Below are positions 7,537-15,406 of a DNA stretch of 17,679 nt, piece by piece. The DNA lies in the NCBI GenBank assembly GCA_040394195.1, contig JBEBSR010000054.1, positions 1 to 17,679 on the forward strand. Reading direction: 5' to 3'. Position 1 is the stretch's first letter. The number at the start of each line of letters is the position of its first letter. The position numbers were made by a program, and so were the translations under genes. The stretch comes from Wohlfahrtiimonas larvae_A (lineage in GTDB: Bacteria > Pseudomonadota > Gammaproteobacteria > Cardiobacteriales > Wohlfahrtiimonadaceae). The notes under the pieces were generated by a model. The model saw only the letters and a program-made list of their open reading frames with translations. It searched no databases and was not told the origin of the DNA.

Positions 7537-8529
7537 ATGAGTACGGTTTTATTTATTATTCCTTGTTTGACAAATCAGTTGCCCAAGTCGTGGGAAAGTA
7601 AAATAGTATCCACACCATTAGAACCGATATTTGATAGATTTTTGCATTCGTCTACAGCACATAAAACTAATCATTTTACTTTGAGAGATGCTCTAACTGA
7701 ATATCTTAAGTTACCTGATAATATTGCTTGGGCGCGCTGCGGTTTAAATGCTAGCGGTATTCGTATGCGCTCTAATAACTGGTTTAAATTATCATTATTA
7801 ACAAAAATTGGCGTTACTAGTCTTCGTGGCCACATGGTGCAAAAAATGGCAGAGGATTTTGCTAATGACTTTACATTTGCAGAAGATTCTATTGTGACAG
7901 CACAAGGTGATTGGTTTATTTCACTAAAAAAATATAATAATGTTACATCAACGCCAATTTGGCGTGCTCGCCCACAAAATGTTGATCCTAAAAGCTATGG
8001 CTTAAGTGGTCCAGATGCAGCTTATTGGCAAGAACAGTTTAATCATGCACATGAATGGTTAAAAACTTATTCTTATAATCGTTTAAGATTGCGTCAAAAA
8101 TATGATCCGATTGTAGATTTTTGGCCATGGGGTAATGGTGAAAATCATGAGTTTAAATCCGATGTAGAATATTCAGCTATTTTTTCTGACAATGCAATTG
8201 TGCGCGGCGTTGGCAATAGTGCTGGCATGTCATTTTTTCCATTGCGCAATTCTACTGCTGATTTTTCTCAAATGGTTCATAATCATCCTAATATTTGTGT
8301 GGTAGATGATCGCTTGATCAGTAAAGTTTCTGACAATGATTTATTGGGCTGGTTAGATTCAAGATCTCAAATTGCTAATATGCTATTAGCACCAGCTTTA
8401 ACTGCTGTTGACCAAGGATTGATTACTAATGTCATCATTGATACTGTTAATGGTGAAAAGTTCTTGTATAACAAAAAATTTAAATTTGTCTTATTACGCC
8501 CTAAATTTACTTATAGTTATCTATCATAA
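7537..8529 (+). CDS. COG4255-like conserved protein coupled to recJ
   Basis: A 330-residue soluble protein with no signal peptide or membrane segment. Its pattern resembles proteins grouped as COG4255, sometimes labelled phosphoglycerate-mutase-like, which are known beside recJ in beta- and gammaproteobacteria. The basis is an N-terminal FIIPCL strand, an ARCGL..SGIRM block, YWQEQFNHAHEWL, then FWPWGNGE (195-202), where relatives carry a W-x-W-G-x-G motif. I know of no demonstrated activity, and I do not see a full alkaline-phosphatase-type metal site, so an enzymatic label would be unsafe. The ATG at 7537 has GTGAG just upstream; a GTG at 7519 is an alternative. The TAA stop overlaps the recJ ATG by one base (TAATG), so translation of the two is probably coupled. 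Confidence 0.7.
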   Translation: MSTVLFIIPCLTNQLPKSWESKIVSTPLEPIFDRFLHSSTAHKTNHFTLRDALTEYLKLPDNIAWARCGLNASGIRMRSNNWFKLSLLTKIGVTSLRGHMVQKMAEDFANDFTFAEDSIVTAQGDWFISLKKYNNVTSTPIWRARPQNVDPKSYGLSGPDAAYWQEQFNHAHEWLKTYSYNRLRLRQKYDPIVDFWPWGNGENHEFKSDVEYSAIFSDNAIVRGVGNSAGMSFFPLRNSTADFSQMVHNHPNICVVDDRLISKVSDNDLLGWLDSRSQIANMLLAPALTAVDQGLITNVIIDTVNGEKFLYNKKFKFVLLRPKFTYSYLS

Positions 8530-10235
8530 TGATCATCATTGAGAGAGCTCAAAGCTCAGATGTAGAGCTAAGCTCCTCATCATTATTGAATCGCGTGCTT
8601 CAGCGCCGTCAATTAAATGCCTTATCAGATTGCTCTTTTAGTTTAAAAGATCTTTTGTCACCATCATCTTTGCAAGGTTGCGAAGCTGCAGCTGTAATTA
8701 TTGCTAATGCTATTACCACACAACAAAAAATATTAATTGTGGGTGATTATGATGTGGATGGAGCGACATCAACAGCATTAATGATGCGTGTCTTAAAGCT
8801 ATTTGGTGCAGAGAATATCGCTTATCGCATTCCCAATAGAATGTTAGATGGTTATGGTTTAACTGTTTCTTTGTTGGATTCTATGTTAGAAAATAAACCT
8901 GATTTAATCATCACAGTAGATAATGGTATTTCTAGTATTGATGCGATTGCTAAAGCTAAAGAGTGTAATATCAATGTCGTAGTGACAGATCACCATTTGC
9001 CTGGTGATGTTTTGCCTATAGCGGATGCCATTGTGAATCCTAATCTTAAAAATAGTGATTTTGAAAGTAGCGCATTGTGTGGCGTTGGCGTTGCTTTTTA
9101 TACATTAATGGCTGTGCGTCGTGAACTCATCAATCAAAGTTGTTTTACAGCTCAAACTGCACCAAATTTGGCAGATTACCTAGATTTGGTAGCTTTGGGT
9201 ACAATTGCAGATTTAGTACCCTTAGATCGTAATAATCGCTGCTTAGTACAACAAGGCATTGAACGAATTCGCCGTGGACGTACAGTAGCTGGCATTCAAG
9301 CATTATTAGAAGTTTCCAGTAAGAATCAGGCTGAACTTTCCACGACTGATATTGGCTTTAGCATTTCGCCATTATTGAATGCAGCAGGGCGCTTGGATGA
9401 TATGCGCGTTGGCATCGAATGTTTGCTCACGGATTCAGAAGATCGTGCACGTTATTATGCACAGCGTTTATATGATTTTAACCAAGAGAGAAAATCAATA
9501 GAGCGTTCAATGACGCAAGAAACAGAACAAATTCTTGCAAACGTTATGTTGAAAGATGATGAATTGCCTGATGGCATTGCTTTGTATGATCCATCGTGGC
9601 ATCAAGGTGTGATTGGAATCGTCGCTTCTCGAGTGAAGGAGCGTTTTAATAAACCAACATTTATCTTTGCAGAAGAGAATGATGATTTATTAAAAGGATC
9701 AGGGCGATCAATTTCTGGTATCCATTTGCGTGATTTGTTAGATAGTATCTCGACAGAATATCCAGGTATGATTTTACAATTTGGTGGCCATGCAATGGCT
9801 GCTGGATTAACGCTCAAAAAATCTGAATTTAGCCAGTTCCAGCAAGCTTTAAATCAACGAGTAGAAATATTGATTAAAGATGTGGATCCTAAAATGATTT
9901 ATACAGATGGCACTTTGTCTATTGAGGATTTTACTATCAATAATGCAGAAGTACTAAGAACTGCAATGCCTTGGGGACAAACATTTCCAGAGCCTGCTTT
10001 TGATAATGTTTTTAATGTTGTGGATGCCAATATTTTACAGAATACACATTTAAAACTTGAATTAAAGTATCCAAAATCTAACTTTACAATTAATGGCATT
10101 GCGTTCTTTAAAGCAAAGGATTGGCAAGAAGGGACTGAGCAAGTTCGCTGTATTTATAAGTTAGATGTGAATGAATGGCGCGGTCGCCGATCACTACAAT
10201 TATTGATCGATCACATAGAAATTGAAAGCAAATAG
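8529..10235 (+). CDS. recJ: Single-stranded-DNA-specific exonuclease RecJ
   Basis: A 568-residue RecJ (E. coli 577), the 5'-3' single-strand exonuclease of the RecF recombination pathway, mismatch repair and base-excision repair. The DHH phosphoesterase motifs are all present: VGDYDVDG (71-78), DNG (131-133), TDHH (153-156) and the later LDLVALGTIADLVPL. After GRLDDMR the DHHA1 region carries GSGRS and FGGHAMAAGL. The C-terminal OB-fold region follows. These predict a metal-dependent nuclease with the usual active site. The ATG overlaps the stop of the preceding gene (TAATG), so the start is well determined. The stop codon is embedded in an 8-bp hairpin (10231-10250) that may end part of the transcription before guaB. 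Confidence 0.97.
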   Translation: MIIIERAQSSDVELSSSSLLNRVLQRRQLNALSDCSFSLKDLLSPSSLQGCEAAAVIIANAITTQQKILIVGDYDVDGATSTALMMRVLKLFGAENIAYRIPNRMLDGYGLTVSLLDSMLENKPDLIITVDNGISSIDAIAKAKECNINVVVTDHHLPGDVLPIADAIVNPNLKNSDFESSALCGVGVAFYTLMAVRRELINQSCFTAQTAPNLADYLDLVALGTIADLVPLDRNNRCLVQQGIERIRRGRTVAGIQALLEVSSKNQAELSTTDIGFSISPLLNAAGRLDDMRVGIECLLTDSEDRARYYAQRLYDFNQERKSIERSMTQETEQILANVMLKDDELPDGIALYDPSWHQGVIGIVASRVKERFNKPTFIFAEENDDLLKGSGRSISGIHLRDLLDSISTEYPGMILQFGGHAMAAGLTLKKSEFSQFQQALNQRVEILIKDVDPKMIYTDGTLSIEDFTINNAEVLRTAMPWGQTFPEPAFDNVFNVVDANILQNTHLKLELKYPKSNFTINGIAFFKAKDWQEGTEQVRCIYKLDVNEWRGRRSLQLLIDHIEIESK

Positions 10236-10257
10236 CCAAAGCTGGCTATTTTGTGTT
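10231..10257 (+). terminator. Hairpin at the recJ stop codon, weak terminator
   Basis: AATAGCCA / TGGCTATT form a perfect 8-bp stem with a 4-base loop (AAGC), and the recJ TAG lies in the left arm. The following TTTTGTGTT is a short, interrupted U-run, so termination would be partial. A guaB promoter begins directly after it. Confidence 0.5.
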
Positions 10258-10262
10258 AAAAT
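10254..10262 (+). promoter_or_regulatory. Candidate extended -10 promoter of guaB
   Basis: TGTTAAAAT fits the extended -10 form TGnTAnAAT. No convincing -35 hexamer stands at 17 bp, as expected for an extended -10 promoter. Transcription would begin near 10269 and give a leader of about 40 bases that carries AGAGGG (10296-10301) before the ATG at 10311. Confidence 0.45.
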
Positions 10263-10310
10263 CCCGAGCCAATCTTTTTTGGCAAACCAATCTCTAGAGG
10301 GATCAAACAT

Positions 10311-11768
10311 ATGTTGCGCATTATTGAGCAAGCACTAACTTTCGATGACGTTTTACTCGTTCCAGATTATTCAGAAGTTCTACCTAAAGAAGTATCTTTA
10401 AAGACTCAACTAACGAAATCAATCAGCTTAAATATTCCATTATTATCAGCTGCAATGGACACAGTAACAGAAAGCCGTTTAGCAATTGCTATGGCGCAAC
10501 AAGGTGGTATCGGCATCATCCACAAAAACTTAACGATCGAAGAGCAAGCAGCTGAAGTTCGTAAAGTTAAAAAATTCGAAAACGGTATTATCTCTGATCC
10601 TGTAACAGTAACACCAGATATGACATTGGCTGAATTGCGTCACATGTTCAGTACATTTGAAATTTCAAGCGCACCAGTAATCGATGCAGGTAAAGTTGTG
10701 GGTATCATCACTAACCGTGATGTACGTTTCCACGATAACTTGTCTATTCGTATTAAAGAAGTGATGACGCCACGTGATCGTTTAATCACAGTTAAAGAAC
10801 ATGCTGGCCGTGAAGAAATTGTTAACTTACTGCGTGAACACCGTGTTGAGCGCGTTGTGATTGTTAATGATGCAAATGAATTATGTGGTTTAGTAACTGT
10901 TAAAGATATCTCTCGTTCACAATCATTACCAAATGCTTGTGTGGATGCTAACGAACAATTGATTGTTGGTGCTGCAGTTGGTGCAGGTGCTGGTACAGAA
11001 GAGCGCATTGAAGCATTGGTGGCAGCTGGTGTTGATGTAATCATCGTTGATACAGCACATGGTCACTCAAAAGGTGTAATTGATCGTGTACGTTGGGTTA
11101 AACAAACTTATCCAAATTTACAAGTAATCGCAGGTAACATTGCAACTGCTGAAGCTGCAATTGCATTAGCAGATGCTGGCGCAGATGCTGTTAAAGTAGG
11201 TATCGGTCCTGGTTCAATCTGTACAACTCGTATTGTTGCAGGTATCGGTGTTCCACAAGTGAGTGCAATTGCAAACGTTGCAGCAGCATTGAAAGATCGT
11301 GGTATTCCTGTAATTGCTGATGGTGGTGTTCGCTATTCAGGTGATATGGTTAAAGCATTAGCAGCTGGCGCATCATGTATTATGGTTGGCGGTTTATTGG
11401 CTGGTACGGATGAAGCGCCTGGTGATATCGAATTCTACCAAGGTCGTGCTTATAAATCATACCGCGGTATGGGTTCTTTGGGCGCAATGGGTGCGGGTTC
11501 TTCTGACCGTTACTTCCAAGATGGCACAGCATCAGATAAATTAGTACCAGAAGGCATTGAAGGCCGTGTTGCTTATAAAGGTTCTTTAGTGCCAATCGTT
11601 CACCAATTGATGGGCGGTATTCGTGCAGGTATGGGTTATGTTGGTTGCGCTACAATTACTGATATGAACGTTAAGCCAAAATTTGTACAAATCACAAATG
11701 CAGGTATGCGTGAATCTCATGTACATGATGTAACAATTACTAAAGAAGCACCTAACTACTCAAGCTGA
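10311..11768 (+). CDS. guaB: Inosine-5'-monophosphate dehydrogenase
   Basis: A 485-residue cytoplasmic enzyme that oxidises IMP to XMP with NAD+, the committed step to guanine nucleotides. The N-terminus (ALTFDDVLLVP) is typical. Two CBS regulatory domains occupy roughly residues 95-205. The catalytic loop is GPGSICTT with Cys 304, the phosphate-binding Asp is in ADGG (336-339), and the flap has Arg 400-Tyr 401. The C-terminal potassium-site region and the ESHVHDVTITKEAPNY end match E. coli closely. Codon choice (CGT for Arg almost throughout) is what one expects of a highly expressed gene. The usual partner guaA does not follow; lysS does, 33 bp downstream without a visible terminator, so guaB and lysS may share a transcript. 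Confidence 0.98.
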   Translation: MLRIIEQALTFDDVLLVPDYSEVLPKEVSLKTQLTKSISLNIPLLSAAMDTVTESRLAIAMAQQGGIGIIHKNLTIEEQAAEVRKVKKFENGIISDPVTVTPDMTLAELRHMFSTFEISSAPVIDAGKVVGIITNRDVRFHDNLSIRIKEVMTPRDRLITVKEHAGREEIVNLLREHRVERVVIVNDANELCGLVTVKDISRSQSLPNACVDANEQLIVGAAVGAGAGTEERIEALVAAGVDVIIVDTAHGHSKGVIDRVRWVKQTYPNLQVIAGNIATAEAAIALADAGADAVKVGIGPGSICTTRIVAGIGVPQVSAIANVAAALKDRGIPVIADGGVRYSGDMVKALAAGASCIMVGGLLAGTDEAPGDIEFYQGRAYKSYRGMGSLGAMGAGSSDRYFQDGTASDKLVPEGIEGRVAYKGSLVPIVHQLMGGIRAGMGYVGCATITDMNVKPKFVQITNAGMRESHVHDVTITKEAPNYSS

Positions 11769-11801
11769 TCCTATTTTTATTAACTTTTATGTCAAAGAAT
11801 T

Positions 11802-13313
11802 ATGAGTCAAGATATTAAAACCGAAGAAGTAAACGAAAGCCATTTGATTACCGAACGTCGTGAAAAATTAGCGAATATTCGAAAGGCTAAGGATGTTGCG
11901 TTCCCAAATCAATTCCGTAAAGACACACACGCGAAAGATTTGTTAAAGCACACAGAAAATATGGATAAGGAAGCATTAGCTGCTGAAGATATTCATGTGA
12001 AGATGGCTGGTCGAATCATGTCGAAGCGTTTGTTCGGCAAGGGTGGTTTCGTTGTTCTTCGTGATCAGACTGGTGATGTTCAATTATTCTTGAATACAGG
12101 ATTGATTGGCGCAGAGAAATTCGAAGAATTCACTCATTGGGATATCGGTGACATCATCGGTGTTTCAGGTGTTGTATCACGTTCTGATAAAGGTGAATTG
12201 ACAGTTCGTGTTTCTGAAATTGATTTATTGACTAAATCATTGCGTCCATTGCCAGATAAGTTTCATGGTCTAACGGATATTGAAGCGCGTTATCGTCAGC
12301 GTTATGTTGATTTAATTATGAATATGGAAGCACGCGAAGTGTTCCGTAAGCGTACAAAGATCATGCGTACGATTCGTAATTTCTTTGATGATAAAGGTTT
12401 TGAAGAAGTTGAAACGCCAATGATGCATTCAATCCCTGGTGGTGCGAATGCAAAACCTTTCATCACGCATCACAATGCATTGGATATGGAGTTCTATTTA
12501 CGTATTGCACCTGAACTTTATCTCAAGCGTTTAGTTGTGGGCGGTATGGAAAAAGTTTATGAAGTGAATCGTAACTTCAGAAACGAAGGTGTTTCAACGC
12601 GTCATAACCCAGAATTCACAATGGTTGAATGGTATTGGGCGTATGCTGATTATAAAGATATGATGGATTTCACTGATGAACTAATGGCAACTTTAGCAAA
12701 AGAAGTTGTGGGTTCAACAAGTGTGCCTTATCAAGGTTTAACATTAGACTTCAGTCAGCCAGCAGTTCGTATGACTGTTCAAGAATCTATCATTCATCAT
12801 TATCCAGAAGCTAAAAACTTTGATTTAGATACACGTGAAGGTATTGCAGCTTTGGCTGATTCTATTCACATTAAATATAAAGATTCTGATGGTTGGGGCA
12901 AAATCTTGATGGAAGTGTTTGATGAAAAGGTTGAAACGAATTTGATGCAACCAACATTCATCACTGCATATCCTTCAGAAGTTTCACCATTGGCGCGTAA
13001 AAATGATGATAATCCAATGATTACAGATCGCTTTGAATACTTTATTGGCGGTCGTGAAGTAGGTAATGGTTATTCGGAATTGAATGATGCTGAAGATCAA
13101 TATCAACGTTTCATGGCTCAAGTGGCTGAGAAAGATTCTGGTGATGACGAAGCAATGCATTTGGATAAAGACTTTATCACTGCATTGGAATATGGATTAC
13201 CACCAACAGCAGGCGAAGGTATCGGGATCGATCGTTTAGTGATGATCTTTGCTGATGCAGCATCCATCCGAGACGTATTGTTATTCCCACATATGCGAAA
13301 TAAAGCAGAATAA
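11802..13313 (+). CDS. lysS: Lysyl-tRNA synthetase, class II
   Basis: A 503-residue cytoplasmic synthetase (E. coli LysS 505) that charges tRNA-Lys using ATP. The N-terminal OB-fold anticodon-binding domain lies around residues 65-150 (VKMAGRIMSKR to ISL-type strands). LRPLPDKFHGL..EARYRQRYVDLI links to the catalytic core. Class II motif 2 is NRNFRNEG...RHNPEFTMVEWY (from about 256), and motif 3 is GIGIDRLVM (473-481). Start ATG 11802 matches the family N-terminus (ITERREKLANIR after a short lead), though the upstream AAAGAA is a weak ribosome binding site. There is no prfB upstream, unlike in E. coli. A strong terminator follows directly. Confidence 0.97.
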   Translation: MSQDIKTEEVNESHLITERREKLANIRKAKDVAFPNQFRKDTHAKDLLKHTENMDKEALAAEDIHVKMAGRIMSKRLFGKGGFVVLRDQTGDVQLFLNTGLIGAEKFEEFTHWDIGDIIGVSGVVSRSDKGELTVRVSEIDLLTKSLRPLPDKFHGLTDIEARYRQRYVDLIMNMEAREVFRKRTKIMRTIRNFFDDKGFEEVETPMMHSIPGGANAKPFITHHNALDMEFYLRIAPELYLKRLVVGGMEKVYEVNRNFRNEGVSTRHNPEFTMVEWYWAYADYKDMMDFTDELMATLAKEVVGSTSVPYQGLTLDFSQPAVRMTVQESIIHHYPEAKNFDLDTREGIAALADSIHIKYKDSDGWGKILMEVFDEKVETNLMQPTFITAYPSEVSPLARKNDDNPMITDRFEYFIGGREVGNGYSELNDAEDQYQRFMAQVAEKDSGDDEAMHLDKDFITALEYGLPPTAGEGIGIDRLVMIFADAASIRDVLLFPHMRNKAE

Positions 13314-13320
13314 TTCAAGA

Positions 13321-13353
13321 AAAGCTTTAGTGAAAACTAAAGCTTTTTTTTTC
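13321..13353 (+). terminator. Rho-independent terminator after lysS
   Basis: AAAGCTTTAG / CTAAAGCTTT form a perfect 10-bp stem around a TGAAAA loop, and the following T-run is long and unbroken. It closes the guaB-lysS unit. Confidence 0.88.
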
Positions 13354-13410
13354 AGGTGTTGTTTATAATAGAGAGATCGGCTTAATTATCTTAAAAGCTT
13401 ATACAATATA

Positions 13411-13435
13411 AACCTCGCTCCCGCAGGGTAAGGTT
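13411..13435 (+). promoter_or_regulatory. Structured leader element upstream of mtn
   Basis: AACCT (13411-13415) pairs with AGGTT (13431-13435), and inside it CCC-GCA-GGG (13420-13428) makes a second short stem. The two are separated by an asymmetric internal loop. This is the only GC-rich patch in an AT-rich 178-bp gap and lies 57-81 bases before the start codon. There is no T-run, so it is not a terminator. It does not match any riboswitch consensus I can recall. It could be an RNA leader structure or an operator-like site. A TATAAT at 13364-13369 could be the -10 of an mtn promoter. Confidence 0.3.
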
Positions 13436-13491
13436 GGAGATTATATTAAGTTAGTTGAGCTATAAGATTAAAATTTTTAAAAGGATAAATT

Positions 13492-14181
13492 ATGGCAAAT
13501 TCAGTTAAAGTCATCATTGGTGCAATGGATGAAGAAGTGAGTGCATTGGTTGCTCGCATGGCATTGGTTGTTAAAGGTGAAGTGGATGGTGTAGAAATTC
13601 ACCAAGGCCAATTGGGCGGACAGAATATTGTTGTCGCAAAATCAGGTATTGGTAAAGCAAATGCAGCTTATACTGCGGCGATTTTGTTGAAAGAATTTAA
13701 ACCAACAGAAGTGATCAATATTGGTAGCGCTGGTGGTACAAAAGTTGGGCAAACAGTTGGTGATGTAGTGGTTGCTAATAAAGTGCAATATCATGATTTT
13801 GATATTGGGCCAAATACAATTACAGATTCACGTTTCATTTTTGAAAATGGCCATTCTGATCTATCAGGTATTGAAGCTGTATTGAAATCATTAAATACAC
13901 CATATCATTTGGGTTTAATTGTTTCAGGTGATCAGTTTGTAACTAAAGATTCTGATGCATTTAAACGTATTCAAGATAAGTTTGTGAATGCTATCGCTGT
14001 AGATATGGAAGCAACTGCAATTGCTTGTGCATGTGAGCGTAATCAAACTCCTTGGATCGTATTGCGTTCATTAAGCGATGTAACACATAATGAAGGTAAT
14101 GATATGGACTTTGAAACATATCTAGCGAAAGCAAGTGCAAATTCAGCATTGATTGCAGAAGAGTATTTGAAATTAGTTTAA
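13492..14181 (+). CDS. mtn: 5'-methylthioadenosine/S-adenosylhomocysteine nucleosidase
   Basis: A 229-residue enzyme that hydrolyses the glycosidic bond of methylthioadenosine and S-adenosylhomocysteine, clearing by-products of polyamine synthesis, methylation and autoinducer-2 synthesis. The fold markers are IGAMDEEV (Glu 14, matching E. coli Glu 12), INIGSAGG, LIVSGDQF, the substrate-binding VDMEATAIA (Glu 173) and the catalytic RSLSDV (Asp 196). Length is near the E. coli enzyme (232). Start ATG 13492 has AAAAGGATAAATT upstream, a good ribosome binding site. It stands alone between the lysS terminator and a promoter-like region for the next gene. A short hairpin (14182-14203) follows the stop but lacks a T-run. 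Confidence 0.95.
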   Translation: MANSVKVIIGAMDEEVSALVARMALVVKGEVDGVEIHQGQLGGQNIVVAKSGIGKANAAYTAAILLKEFKPTEVINIGSAGGTKVGQTVGDVVVANKVQYHDFDIGPNTITDSRFIFENGHSDLSGIEAVLKSLNTPYHLGLIVSGDQFVTKDSDAFKRIQDKFVNAIAVDMEATAIACACERNQTPWIVLRSLSDVTHNEGNDMDFETYLAKASANSALIAEEYLKLV

Positions 14182-14203
14182 CTACTTAATATTATTTAAG
14201 TAG
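14182..14203 (+). repeat. Hairpin directly after the mtn stop
   Basis: CTACTTAA / TTAAGTAG form an 8-bp stem with a TATTAT loop immediately downstream of the mtn TAA. The following bases are CAAAATAT with no U-run, so it is at best a weak terminator or an mRNA 3'-end stabiliser. Confidence 0.45.
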
Positions 14204-14214
14204 CAAAATATAAT
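14186..14214 (+). promoter_or_regulatory. Candidate sigma-70 promoter for the nuclease-like gene
   Basis: TTAATA (14186-14191) and a consensus TATAAT (14209-14214) are separated by exactly 17 bp. Predicted transcription start is near 14221. The -35 overlaps the hairpin after mtn, and the start falls within the left arm of the large hairpin at 14217-14263. In DNA this AT-rich, chance matches are common. Confidence 0.4.
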
Positions 14215-14216
14215 AT

Positions 14217-14263
14217 AAAACCTATAATGATTTAGTATCTAAATAACTATAATTATAGGTTTT
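14217..14263 (+). promoter_or_regulatory. Large nested hairpin burying a ribosome binding site
   Basis: AAAACCTATAAT (14217-14228) and ATTATAGGTTTT (14252-14263) are a perfect 12-bp inverted repeat. Its 23-base loop itself holds ATTTAG-TAT-CTAAAT (14230-14244), a 6-bp hairpin. The only Shine-Dalgarno-like AGG for the next gene (14257-14259, seven bases before the ATG at 14267) lies inside the right arm, so folding would hide it. The TTTTCTT after the stem could equally make this a bidirectional weak terminator. Confidence 0.55.
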
Positions 14264-14266
14264 CTT

Positions 14267-15346
14267 ATGGAATTTACAGAAAAGCTCACTGCATTAGCAA
14301 ATAAGATCAAGCAACAAAAGAGTGTAATTCGTACAGAAGAAGGGACTAAAACAGCCTTCATATTACCTTTTATTGGCCAAGTTCTAGGATATGATATTTT
14401 TGATCCTACAGAAGTTGTGCCAGAATTTACGGCTGACGTTGGCATTAAGAAGGGTGAAAAAGTTGATTATGCCATCATCCATAATGGTGAATTGCAAATT
14501 CTAATTGAAGCCAAACAAGTGAATGAAGAATTAAGTATTCATCATTCTGCTCAATTATTTAGGTATTTTGCAACAACAACGGCAAAAATTGCCATATTAA
14601 CAAATGGTCAAATTTATAAATTCTATACAGATTTAGATAGCCCAAATAAAATGGATGAGAAGCCATTTTTAGAAATTAATTTATTAGAATTAGATGATAT
14701 TGTTATTCCTGAATTGAAAAAGCTTACAAAGAATGACTTTGATGTTGATTCAGTTTTAAATTCAGCGGGTGAATTAAAATACCTAAATGAAATTAAAAAA
14801 ATATTAGGATTACAATTGTTAAACCCAGATGAAGATTTTATTCGTGTATTTATTTCTCGAGTTTACGATGGCCAAATTACGCAGAAAGTTAGAGAGCAAT
14901 TTCTACCTTTAGTGACAAAGGCATTTTCCCAATTTATTAACGATAGAATTAATGCTCGCTTAAAATCAGCAATGACTGGAGAAATCACAGAAGTGAAAAT
15001 ACCATCTTTAAATACTAAAGATGAAAAAAATTCTGAGATTGAAGAAGATAATGGTATTGATACAACCATTGATGAAGTTGAAGGTTTTAATATTGTTAAA
15101 GCGATAGTGAGAAGGCATGTTGATGCTTCCAAGATCTTTGGTAGAGATACAAAAAGTTACTTTGGTGTTTTATTGGATGATAATAATCGTAAACCAATTT
15201 GTAGATTGCATTTCAATCGTGCTCAGAAATATATTGAAGTTTTTAATGATCAAAAAGAAGGAACTAGGCATCCTATAGAAAGAATTGATGAAATATTTAA
15301 TTTTGAAGATGATTTAGTAAAAATAGCATTGTCTTATGTTGAATAA
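14267..15346 (+). CDS. Solitary HsdR_N-type restriction-endonuclease-like protein
   Basis: A 359-residue soluble protein resembling the N-terminal nuclease domain of type I restriction HsdR subunits (stand-alone relatives are grouped as COG4748). The PD-(D/E)XK core is visible: Glu 24/25 in RTEEGTKTAF, Asp 67 in KVDYAII, Glu 81 and Lys 83 in LIEAK, then Q96-x3-Y100, the QxxxY motif of this nuclease clade. An acidic linker (about 250-270) leads to a C-terminal domain of about 90 residues, unrecognised to me, ending FEDDLVKIALSYVE. There is no SF2 helicase domain, and no methylase or specificity gene nearby. Arginine is coded mostly by AGA/AGG (9 of 15), unlike the CGT-rich guaB and lysS, which suggests acquisition or low expression. 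The start follows a hairpin that holds its ribosome binding site. Biological target unknown. Confidence 0.8.
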   Translation: MEFTEKLTALANKIKQQKSVIRTEEGTKTAFILPFIGQVLGYDIFDPTEVVPEFTADVGIKKGEKVDYAIIHNGELQILIEAKQVNEELSIHHSAQLFRYFATTTAKIAILTNGQIYKFYTDLDSPNKMDEKPFLEINLLELDDIVIPELKKLTKNDFDVDSVLNSAGELKYLNEIKKILGLQLLNPDEDFIRVFISRVYDGQITQKVREQFLPLVTKAFSQFINDRINARLKSAMTGEITEVKIPSLNTKDEKNSEIEEDNGIDTTIDEVEGFNIVKAIVRRHVDASKIFGRDTKSYFGVLLDDNNRKPICRLHFNRAQKYIEVFNDQKEGTRHPIERIDEIFNFEDDLVKIALSYVE

Positions 15347-15358
15347 AATAATATCAAT

Positions 15359-15387
15359 AAAAAAGGTTGGCATTGCCAACCTTTTTT
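15359..15387. terminator. Bidirectional terminator between convergent genes
   Basis: A perfect 13-bp stem, AAAAAAGGTTGGC / GCCAACCTTTTTT with loop ATT, has A-runs on the left and T-runs on the right. It therefore works on both strands, ending the nuclease-like gene (+) and the DUF2069 gene (-). Confidence 0.9.
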
Positions 15388-15406
15388 AATGTGTTGCTGA
15401 TGAAAA

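Noticed and set aside
10640..11044. 134-codon minus-strand open frame inside guaB
   Set aside because: It is an antisense shadow of a strongly conserved gene. Its composition (Ser/Thr/Ala-rich) reflects guaB codon use, and no start signal supports it.
14863..15132. Minus-strand open frame within the nuclease-like gene
   Set aside because: It is an antisense shadow with a low-complexity Ser/Thr/Leu/Ile translation and no ribosome binding site or context.
14267..15346. Complete type I restriction-modification system
   Set aside because: The gene has only the N-terminal nuclease-like part, without helicase motifs, and no hsdM or hsdS is present on either side.
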